From NCBI GenBank assembly GCA_963576735.1, contig OY755198.1, positions 9,410,535-9,474,534 on the forward strand: a stretch of DNA of 64,000 bases, written 5' to 3'. This stretch comes from Bedellia somnulentella (taxonomy: Eukaryota; Arthropoda; Insecta; Lepidoptera; Bedelliidae). Both the position numbers and the translations under genes were made by a program. Below the pieces are notes generated by a model. The model saw only the letters and a list, made by a program, of their open reading frames with translations. It had not been told where the DNA came from and did not search any database. This document shows, piece by piece, positions 1-9,500 of the stretch (the stretch's first letter is position 1; the number at the start of each line of letters is the position of its first letter).

Positions 1-70
1 AATTTAAAATCATTTTATTAAGACGATGGAAACATAGGTATATTGGAAAAAGTGTTTAGAATATGTTTAT

Positions 71-320
71 GCTGTGTAGTGTCGGCTTAGAATAGCACTA
101 CCCCATGTCTTCCGGTGGGTGTACGTAAGAGGTGACTAACGGTATTGGGGCTTTTTAGGGATTTTTGGGCGATGCGGTTTGAGACCCATCACCAACAACC
201 TTTATTTTACCATCTTTTCCCCACTTAACTTTCCAAAAGTGGCTTAGTAATTTCTAATTCCAAAGCTCTGGCTACCCCTTCTAGGGATTTATAGCCGTGA
301 GTATGTGTATTTATGTATGT
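71..320 (+). mobile_element. SINE-A copy, full length
   Basis: Begins GCTGTGTAGTGTCGG and ends in a short TATG-type tail. SINE-A is the commonest repeat here: 5' GCTGTGTAG, a GGTTGGAGACCC block near position 115, and a 3' end ATAGCCGTGAGTATATG followed by (TATG)n. It carries no open reading frame. Confidence 0.85.
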
Positions 321-482
321 TTTAACAATAATTAATTTAGTTTTTAGTCTTGTTACCTTTATTTCCATTGTTTTTTTTTTAATTTAAATTGCATTGTTTA
401 CTTTATGGTTTAGTAAATTTATATTGTAAATAAAATAAAAATAAAATAAATATGGTCTCTATAAACACACAACTTACAAAAG

Positions 483-646
483 TGACTAAGGTATATCTAA
501 TTCTAAGTCTCAGGCTGCCCCGTTAAGGGAATTTATAGCTTTATGTATGTATACGTATGTATGTATTATAACATATACTTACGGCTATGAATCCCTTGAA
601 GGGGTAGCCAGAGCTAGGGAATTAGAAATTCCTCAGCCACTTTTGA
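483..646. mobile_element. Two SINE-A 3' pieces, tail to tail
   Basis: A + strand 3' fragment (483-563) and a - strand 3' fragment (572-646) meet at their TATG tails, suggesting insertion of one into the tail of the other. 647-889 holds nothing I can identify. Confidence 0.6.
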
Positions 647-889
647 CCTCCTATCACGGTAGTATTTATGGCACCTATTTAAAACTGGTGATCACATTCT
701 AAAATGTTAGATTAATAATGAGGAATTTCAAACAAAAGGTGTTTAATAAAATCTTAGCAGATAAAAGAAATGGTTTTGCTTTAATTACTTTGTATCATTA
801 AGATAAGGTCAGGAATTCTATTTAACGACTTTCAGTTCAATTAAATCTACTTATACTATTTTTTATTATTCTTTTTTAAATTACATTGA

Positions 890-1230
890 CAACCGTGATA
901 GTCCATTGGGTAGAACACTCGGTTATCGTGCAAACGACTAGTGTTCAAATCCTGGGTCGGGCCTACACCAATTTGTATCCTACACCAATCTAAAGACATA
1001 TGTGTGGTTAATTTATCATGGTTGTTAACGGTGAGGGAAAACATCGTGAGGAAACCCACATGGCTGAGTTGTATTTAGTCATGTGACAGTGTATTCGTAC
1101 AAAACGGCGATAGGCCTGCCCCCTAGCACGTGAGTACACTGTCCATGCAAAACGTGGGTTCAGATGTATTGGTACCTCTGCCAACCCCTTCGGGGATAAA
1201 CGGCGTGAACGTTTATGTTATGTTATGTTT
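890..1230 (+). mobile_element. SINE-C copy (tRNA-derived SINE)
   Basis: Has a tRNA-like head with an A-box-like GTGATAGTCCATTGGG and a B-box-like GTTCAAATCC. It then carries the GTGAGGGAAAACATCGTGAGG core and a TTATG-repeat tail. Similar T-rich/TTGAC sequence lies on both sides, compatible with a diverged target duplication. Confidence 0.85.
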
Positions 1231-1257
1231 TTTAAATTGACCATTGATCCGTTCAAT

Positions 1258-1468
1258 ACCGGCTTAGAATGTCACTACCCCTTTCGGCGCCAGGGTACGG
1301 GGCTTTTTTTAGTGATTTTTTGGGTGATACGGTTGAGAGCCATCACTAATGATACTCCAATTCTACCATCACGTCCTCTGTCGACATCCAAATGTGGCTG
1401 AGGAGTTTCTATCTCTGCAGCTCTGGCTACCCCTTTTTGGGATTTATGGCTGTGAGTGTATGTATGTA
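1258..1468 (+). mobile_element. SINE-A copy, diverged
   Basis: Recognisable from GGCTTAGAATGTCACTACCCC to the GTGAGTGTATGTATG tail, with many substitutions, so an old copy. 1470-1950 holds no gene I can support. Confidence 0.7.
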
Positions 1469-1928
1469 GGATGTTAGGGCACTCCAATGTTCTTACAACA
1501 TCATCCATGTATCTTCAAAATTAATCAACCGATTTTGATGTGGTTGTGGGAATACGTAAGCGCACACTACTGCGGACTCACGCGCACATAGCAGCGTCTC
1601 ACTCATATCCTATATCGCGGAGTGGAAATCTTTTTCGAGTTAAGCATAGCTATACAAATTATAAGTTGGTACACAGCAGGGTGTACTGGCCAGTATATCT
1701 TTGCTGTTTCCACATGGTTTTCAGTAAAAAGTTTTTGCTTTAATTGGAACATAGAAAACTCTTTGTAAAGCAATTTATTCAAATTCCACAGACACTTTTG
1801 AAGTTTGAGTGGTAAAAATATTGTAAAATAAAAGATGGATAGTGATTGGGTGTCCATCGCCTACCAATCACTTTGAGGGTCTGTACCTTAAGTAGCCAGC
1901 CTCGACCTCCGCGGGAAGACACACACAG

Positions 1929-2124
1929 TGCTATCAATCATGTTGCTGAAACATATATACATACATACTCACGGCTATAAATCCCTTGAAGGGGTAGCCA
2001 GAGCTAGGGAATTAGGAAATCCCTTGAAAGCCCCAATTATCACTGTCAGTCGCATCTTACGACACCCGTGGGTAGAAAGGGGTAGTGATATTAAGCATAA
2101 TGCTATTAACCATATTGCTGAAAC
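1929..2124 (-). mobile_element. SINE-A copy with internal deletion and 25 bp flanking duplication
   Basis: The element spans about 1955-2099 and lacks roughly 100 bp of its middle. It is bounded by imperfect 25 bp direct repeats at 1929-1953 and 2100-2124 (TGCTAT..A.CAT.TTGCTGAAAC). Confidence 0.7.
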
Positions 2125-2195
2125 TTGTAGATAATAACCTTCGGTTGAGTTAGAGTCAGCTGAATCTTCTTTATTACCTGAAAATAAACATATAT

Positions 2196-2461
2196 TTTAG
2201 GAAGTTGAGTGGGGAAAAGATGGTAATAATAAATGTTTTTGGTGACGGGACTCCAACCACATCGCCCAAAAATCACCCTAATACCCTAACCTAATACCCT
2301 TAGTCGGCTCTTACGATCACCCATGGGTAGAAATGGGGTTGTGTTATTCTAAGCCGACACTAAACGGCCACTTCAACTTCCAAAAGTGGCTGAGGAATTT
2401 CTGATTCCAAGGCTCTGGCTACCCCGTTAAGGGATTTATAGCCGTGAGTATATGTATGTAA
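2196..2461. mobile_element. SINE-A pieces in opposite orientation
   Basis: A - strand 5' part (2196-2369) abuts a + strand 3' part (2370-2461), an inverted arrangement typical of one copy broken by another. Confidence 0.65.
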
Positions 2462-2580
2462 ACATATATTTTTGTTACTCCAAACTGAATCTTAGCACAT
2501 ACAATTTGGATGCATTCTTTAAAAGGCACATCTTCAGTTTTATCTAAATCTGGTTTAAATTTATGTCCTTTACTAATAGT

Positions 2581-2660
2581 TGTCGGCCTCCGTGGCTGAG
2601 TGGTTAGGTACTAGCTTCTGGGTTCGGAGGTTGCGGATTCAAATTCCGCTGAAACCAACA
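2581..2660 (+). repeat. tRNA-like SINE head
   Basis: GTGGCTGAGTGGTTAG resembles an A box and GGATTCAAATTCC resembles a B box, about 45 bp apart. The acceptor-arm ends do not pair, so this is a tRNA-derived repeat head rather than a working tRNA gene. It is followed by an RTE LINE 3' fragment. Confidence 0.5.
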
Positions 2661-2707
2661 TTTATGTGATGGGCAATAATGATTGTTTGTTTGTCTTGGA
2701 TGTTGCA

Positions 2708-2822
2708 TATCATATAGTATAAATAATGAGGAAGCAAGAGAGGTTTGTCAAGATCGTACTAAGTGGCGATCGATAGTCTCTGCTTACCCCAATGGGAATA
2801 ATGGGCGTGAGTATAAAAATAC
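2708..2822 (+). mobile_element. RTE-type LINE 3' fragment
   Basis: Encodes the end of the LINE protein (EAREVCQDRTKWRSIVSAYP, seen in several other copies) and stops near the GGGCGTGAGTATA 3' end. It is 5'-truncated, as expected for abortive target-primed reverse transcription. Confidence 0.65.
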
Positions 2823-2906
2823 CATATTTTCCCACGAAACCTCCAAAAGTGTTCAAATATCAAATAAAAAGCTATAACTATAACATTTGGCATTAACATA
2901 CTTACA

Positions 2907-2998
2907 TACATACATACATATACTCGCGCCTATGAATCCCTAAAAGGGGAAGACAGAGCTGCTTTTGGAATGTATAGCATTAAGTATATGTATGTATT
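2907..2998 (-). mobile_element. Degenerate SINE-A fragment
   Basis: Weak match to the SINE-A 3' end (TATACTCGCGCCTATGAATCCCT variants). Confidence 0.4.
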
Positions 2999-3359
2999 TA
3001 ACTTATCAGTCTCAAATCACATTAAATAAGGTATTTATTCTGATAACATACATACATATAAATCCCTTAACGGGGTAGTCAGAGCTTTGGAATAAAAAAT
3101 TCCTCAGCCACTTTTGGAAGTTGATTGGGAAAAGATGGTAATAATAAATGTTTTTGGTGACGGGTCTCCGCATCGCTCAAAACCCACTTAAAAAGAACCT
3201 TTACCCTTAGTCGCCTCCTACGATCACCCACTCTGGAAGAAACGGGGTGGTGCTATTCTAAGCGGACACTACACAGCAATAAGAATTTACAGTAAGCATA
3301 TGTATGTATTTAACTTATCAGTCTCAAATCACATTAAATGAGGTATTCAGTCTGATAAC
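2986..3359 (-). mobile_element. SINE-A copy flanked by a 62 bp direct duplication
   Basis: The element itself is about 3048-3279. It is bounded by 62 bp direct repeats at 2986-3047 and 3298-3359 that differ at only about 3 positions. This is far longer than the 8-15 bp duplications seen around other copies. Confidence 0.75.
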
Positions 3360-3445
3360 GATGATAGTTATACGCGATTCGACACACTTTGGTATATATA
3401 CTTATAATTAATAACAGACTACATATCTTGAAAACATAGAGGTCG

Positions 3446-3529
3446 TTATCTTTTAGTATTAAACTGAAATTATACTATAAAAGGCTAAATCAACTAGGAT
3501 ATATCGTCACAGTCCGCTAAGGCTTCAAC
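3446..3529 (+). promoter_or_regulatory. Core promoter and 5' UTR of gene 1
   Basis: TATAAAA lies at 3476-3482, 48 bp before the ATG. A GATA-type site on the opposite strand (TTATCT) lies at 3446-3451. A TCACAGT initiator-like sequence sits at 3507-3513. The start context is TTCAACATG, shared in form with genes 2 and 3. Confidence 0.6.
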
Positions 3530-3560
3530 ATGAGTTTTAGTACAGCCTTTTGCTTATTAG
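3530..3560 (+). CDS. Gene 1 exon 1 (signal peptide start)
   Basis: Ten codons plus one base (MSFSTAFCLL), ending G|GTAAGT. It is too short for routine gene finders. The choice is supported by the upstream TATA box and by the same layout in genes 2 and 3. Confidence 0.75.
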
Positions 3561-6500
3561 GTAAGTTTTAAGGATTTCATTTCACTTTCTTTTATATACT
3601 CACGGCTATAAATCACATAAAGGGTAGCCAGAGCTTTTCAAGCAAGAAACTCCTCAGCTACATTTGGAAGTTGATAGGGGAGAAGATGGTAGAAATACAA
3701 CCGTGATAGCCCAGTGGGTAGAACACTCGGTTATCGTGCAAACGACTAGTGTTCAAATCCTGGGTCGGGCCTACACCAATTTGTCTTTTCTAAAGACATA
3801 TGTGTGGTTAATTTATCATGGTTGTTAACGGTGAGGAAAAACATCGTGAGGAAACCCACATGGCTGAGTTGTACTTAGTCATGTGACAGTGTATTCGTAC
3901 AAAACAGCGATAGGCCTGCCCCCTATCACGTGAGTACACTGTCAATGCAAAACGTGGGTACTCTGAACACCAGGTGACAAAGTCACGTGATCCCTCGGGT
4001 CCCTTCGGGGATATTCGGAGTGAACGTTTTTGTCATGTTTATGTATGATATGGTAGAAATAAAGTATCGTTGGTGATGGAACTCCTACTCCATACCCTTT
4101 AGTTGCCTTCTACGACCCCCTCGGTAGAAATTTTAAGCTTAAATTTTATTGTCGCCTCTCACGATCACCCACGGGTAGAAATGGGGTAGTGTTATTCTAA
4201 GCCGACACTACACGGCAATTTTATTTAATATCTAATTTATCTGATAATCTTGAACCCAGTAAAATTAGCAAGCGACTAAGGGTATAGGGGCTTTTTAAGT
4301 GATTTTTGGGCGATGTGGTTGGAGACCCGTCACCAAATCTTACCATATTACCATCTTTTCCCCACTCAACTTCCCAAAGTGGCTGAGGAATTCCTAATTC
4401 CTTAGCTCTGGCTACCCCGTTAAGGGATTTATAGCCGTGAGTATATGTATCTATGTATTTTCTTGTATCTGCTCACATCCCGAAAACGGGTAGCCAGAGC
4501 TGCATAAAACTTATTGCTTTGCTACTTTCGAAAGTTGAATGGGGAAAGCTGCTAAAATAAATAATGGTTAGTGGTGATGATTTATCACGGTTATTAAAGG
4601 TAAGGGAAAACATCGTGAGGAAACCCACATGGCTGTTGTACTTGTATCTAGGTATCATAACTTATTTTTAATAGTGCTTATGCTGTGTAGTGTCGGCTTA
4701 GAATAGCACTACCCCGTTTCTGTACGTAAGAGGCGACTAAGGGTATTGGGGATTTTTAATGGATTTTTGGGCGATGCGGTTGGAGACCCACCACCAACAA
4801 CCTTTATTTTACCATCTTTTCCCCAATCAACTTTTTAAACGTGGCTGAGTAATTTATAATTCCTTTGCTATGGTTACCCCTTCTAGGGAATTACAGCCGT
4901 GAGTATATGTATGTATGTAAAATACCAATTCGCGATAGAAGACAATTAATTTACTCGAAGATGACTCATTATTTATCTTATAGAAATCAAGATGTGTCTT
5001 TTGTCAATATAATAGTAATCAATCAATGGCTTTTATGTTAAATACAGAATAGGACATAAAAATTCTAGTGGTCGCTTAGCGCGTTCAACGGATGACATTT
5101 TTCGCGAGAAAGAGGAACTTTCGTTCGCTTGAGCTCTAATAACACCTCACCTACACATTATTACAGTAAATTGTCTGTCCTTTAAAGCTTAATGATAGAT
5201 AGATAGATAACTCGTTTATTTATGGTAACATAACACCATACGATGGAAGAAACAATACATAAAGTGAAAAAATATATATTATTTACGTAAAAATTAGTGC
5301 TATGGTAACACAAACTAGGTCCTTACTCAGCGCTTGATATTTCCAAGTGGCAAAATACTGGTTTTCAGTTAAGGCCTACACTGAACTACACAGTCTCCAA
5401 TCATAAACAAATAAACAAAAAATCTGTGTCTGCCATATTTGAAGTAAAATAAAATAAATAAAGGAAAAGACAGAAAACTAAATAAAAACAATAGTGACTC
5501 AAAATTATTCCTTCAGATTGATGGATGAGGGTCAAATCTCCTTCATTCAGAAAGATTTGCTGCACTGATTTTCCAAATTCGAAGGCAGAGTATTGCAGTG
5601 TTTCATATCTCTCGGTTTTGTTCATCCTTGATCCAAAATATGTCTTATAAAAATCTATACATACATAAACTCTATTGACTATTGATCGCCACTTGGTACG
5701 ATCCTGACAAACCTCTCTAGCTTTCTTTACATCCATCAATCTTCATACATGCTCTTTTATTCTTCATACCTCGGACGCCTGCCTGTTTAAGCAAAAATCT
5801 AGAATACCAGCGTTATAACGTCGCTTCTTCGAAACAGTCTGACAATCCTGTTTTATGTAGATATACAATAAAACCGACAAAGACAGAAAACGGGATGTTA
5901 ACACTTAATGTCAATGCATTTATTAAACAACACAAAATTCACAAAAAAATAATTTGAATAAATTTGAATGTATTTGTTTATGAAAACCTCATGTGGGGAT
6001 TATTACTAATAAATAAAGGAAAGAAAAACTCTACTTAAAAGTGTAAAAGAAACAAAGGATAGAAGAATTTCGCGCTGGCAGCCATTGACTCGGTAGCTCA
6101 ATTGGCAGAGCGACGGGGGCGTATACCCGAGGTCGCGGGTTCGATTCCCGCTTGTGTCGAAATTTTTCTTTCCTTTATTTATTCTTTACGTTAATAAAGT
6201 TACATTTCAATAAAAAAATATAAATTCAGTTTACATTTGCGGGTATTTTTGCTTTATGTCTTTGTGTACACCCTTCAAGTTTTACAGGGTGGTTCAATCC
6301 AATCATTTTGCTCTACTTTGAAAATAAACAACTAAATAGTTATCTTCAGATAGTATTATATCAAGATTAAAGTGAGTTTCTTTTGTTTCAGTGTTAGCAA
6401 CATCATCAATAGCTGCTCCTTTATGTTTGCCATGCCCCTCACCTAGTCCCTTGCCATGTCCAGCCCCTTGCCCGGCCCCTTGCCCGTCCCCTTGCCCTGC

Positions 6501-9500
6501 CCCTTGTGGTTGCGGGGGAGGTTGCGGCCCAGTTGTCTTATGCGGTAGTGGTGGCGGCGGAGGTGGATGTGGTGGTGGTTGTGGAGGTTGTAGATGTGGA
6601 GGTGGTTGCGGTGGAGGGTGTGGAGGTGGTTGCGGTGGAGGGTGTGGGGGTGGTTGCGGCGGTGGAGGTTGTAGATGTGGAGGTGGTTGCGGTGGCGGTT
6701 GCGGCGGTGGTTGTGGAGGCGGTTGCGGCGGAGGTTGCGGTGGAGGTTGTGGGGGTGGTTGCGGCGGTGGTTGTGGAGGCTGTGGAGGTGGCGGTTGTGG
6801 AGGTGGATGTGGAGGTTGTGGAGGTGGATGTGGTGGTTGTGGTGGAGGATGCGGCGGTGGAGGTTGTGGAGGTGGATGCGGTGGTGGTTGCGGTGGTGGT
6901 TGTCGTCGTATTATCATATGTGGCGGCGGCGGTGGCGGTTGTGGAGGCGGTTGTGGAGGCGGCTGTGGAGGTGGATGCGGAGGTGGTTGCGGTGGTGGTG
7001 AGTTTTAATAAATAAAAATTTAACTAGATAACATGTCAATTAACAAAAATCTTTATATTACGAAGAAAATAGTTTTTTGGAAAATGAATTTTATTGTCTT
7101 ACTAAGTTCAACACTGACTTTGATAAGGTTATTAAAAAGGCCTTAATACCTGCCAACAAATACAAGTAAATAATTACGGATATAGCACATTGCTCAGGTT
7201 ATCCCAGGTAGCCCCTAGAAATTCATCATGAATTGTGTTTCTTCACAATAGTTGCTTGGAAAAACTTAAATCAGAAGCTCTGATTTCCGCTGTTTAGGTT
7301 TTATAGCTGTTAATATATGAATGAATGTTCATAAATTATATCCCAGACTTAAATACCACCAAAATGATTGCGGTATTATTTATTTCTTCAATTCAGAATT
7401 CTATCAAATACCTACTTAATTTGCAATGGAAATTTTGCAAACGAAACAAAGCAACCGTGATAGTCCAGTGGGTAGAACACTCGGTTATCGTGCAAACGAC
7501 TAGTGTTCAAATCCTGGGTCGGACCTACACCAATTCGTCTTATCTAGAGACATATGTGTGGTTAATTTATCATGGTTGTTAACGGTGAGGGAAAACATCG
7601 TGAGGAAACCCACATGGCTGAGTTGTACTTAGTCATGTGACAGTGTATTCGTACAAAACGGCGATAGGCCTGCCCCCTATCACGTGAGTACACTGTCTTA
7701 GCAAAACGTGGGTACCTTCTCTGGACACTAGATGGCGCTGCCATGTGAGTGCAGAAGTATTGGTACCTCTGCCAACCCCTTCGGGGATAAACGGCGTTAA
7801 CGTTTATGTTTATGTTTACGTTTATGTTATGAATATTTACAAATTATATCCCAGACTTATATACCACCAAAATGATTGCGGTATTATTTATTTCTTCAAT
7901 TCAGAATTCTATCAAATACCTACTTAATTTGCAATTGAAATTTTGCAAACGAAACAAAATTAAATTGCAAACAAAATTTCAGTATTTGTGAAAAATCCTA
8001 ATTTACAATGAAATTATTCTACCACATTCATATTTATGTTCTCGTTATTTTAAAGCTTGTATTTTTATACATGCAAACGCACGGCACACGCATATTTTAA
8101 TTGGTAACGTACAAAATAATCTAGTGTAGTCACACAGCATAATACATTATTGGTATTTTTAACAGGTTGCGGGCGATTAATAGGCTGCGGTGGAGGTTGC
8201 GGTGGAGGCTGCGGTGGAGGCTGCGGTGGAGGCTGCGGAGGTGGATGCGGTGGAGGTTGCGGTGGTGGCTGCGGAGGCTGTGGAGGCTGTGGAGGTGGCT
8301 GCAGTGGTGGTTGTGGAGGAGGCTGCGGTGGAGGTTGTGGCGGTGGAGGTTGTGGCGGTGGATGCGGAGGATGTGGTGGTGGATGCGGAGGTGGGTGCGG
8401 AGGCTGTGGAGGTGGTTGCGGTGGAGTTTGCGGCGGTGGATGTGGAGGCTGTGGCGGTGGTGGTAAGACATTTGGATTTATCAATTCTTAATTAACGACT
8501 TCAAATAAAAAAAATAAAGAAATATATGTTATTCTTCAGATGTGTATACGAATAAAACATAACATAACATAAACGTTCACGCCGAATATCCCCGAAGGGG
8601 TTGGCAGAGGTACTAATACTTCTGAACATCACGTGACTTTGTCACCTGGTGTTCAGAGTACCCACGTTTTGCATGGACAGTGTACTCACGTGATAGGGGG
8701 CAGGCCTATCGCCGTTTTGTACGAATACACTGTCACATGACTAAGTACAACTCAGTCATGTGGGTTTCCTTACGATGTTTTCCCTCACCGTTTACAACCA
8801 TGATAAATTAACCACACATATGTCTATAGAAAAGACAAATTGGTGTAGGCCCGACTCAGGATTTGAACACTAGTCGTTTGCACGATAACCGAGTGTTCTA
8901 CCCACTGGGCTATCACGGTTGAATAAAACATGTGTTCTTTAAACGATTTGATACGAAGCTCTTCTTACTAAATGTTTTAGGAATAATAAAATAAAATAAG
9001 TGAGGATGTTTATTTAGGAGGAAATTACAGTGGTTACTTAAGGTTTTGAAAACTGCAGCGAGGTTGTCGTTATTGTGAAAGTTGCAATATACGCTCTGGG
9101 GTGGGTTTCTATGTTTTTCTACTCAAAAGTATTTAATAATATGTACTTACATACATATACTCACGGCTATATTTCCCTAGAAGGGGTAGCCAGAGCTAAG
9201 GAATTATAAATTCCTCAGCCACTTTTGGAAGTTGAGTGGGGAAAAGATGGTAAAAATAAAGGTTTTTGGTGATGGGTCTCCAACCGCATCGCCCAAAAAT
9301 CCAATAAAATGCCCCAATACCCTTAGTCGCATCTTACGACACCCGTGGGTAGAAAGGGGTAGCGACATTCTAAGCCGGCACTACACGGCAATATGTACTT
9401 AGATAACATGTATTCATATCCAAACATATCCATGCATATATTCGAACATATCCATTATGACTTAATATCACTGAAGACTTACTTTCACATATATTTATTG

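Noticed and set aside
6303..6917. Long - strand Pro/Gln/His-rich frames opposite gene 1 exons (also 8065-8484, 11035-11760, 51054-51266)
   Set aside because: They mirror the GGN-TGY repeats on the other strand. Tandem repeats keep several frames open, and these lack signal peptides, splice logic or shared ends.
6391..7008. Single-exon reading of gene 1 exon 2 ending EF-stop
   Set aside because: A G|GTGAGT donor lies just before, with downstream exons in matching phase. A single exon would also lack the signal peptide start. Kept only as an alternative.
6506..7015. Alternative + frames through the arrays (Val/Glu-rich, Arg/Trp/Leu-rich)
   Set aside because: They are frame-shadows of the 12 bp repeat. 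Only the Cys-Gly frame continues through consistent phase-1 splice sites to a signal peptide and a distinctive C-terminus.
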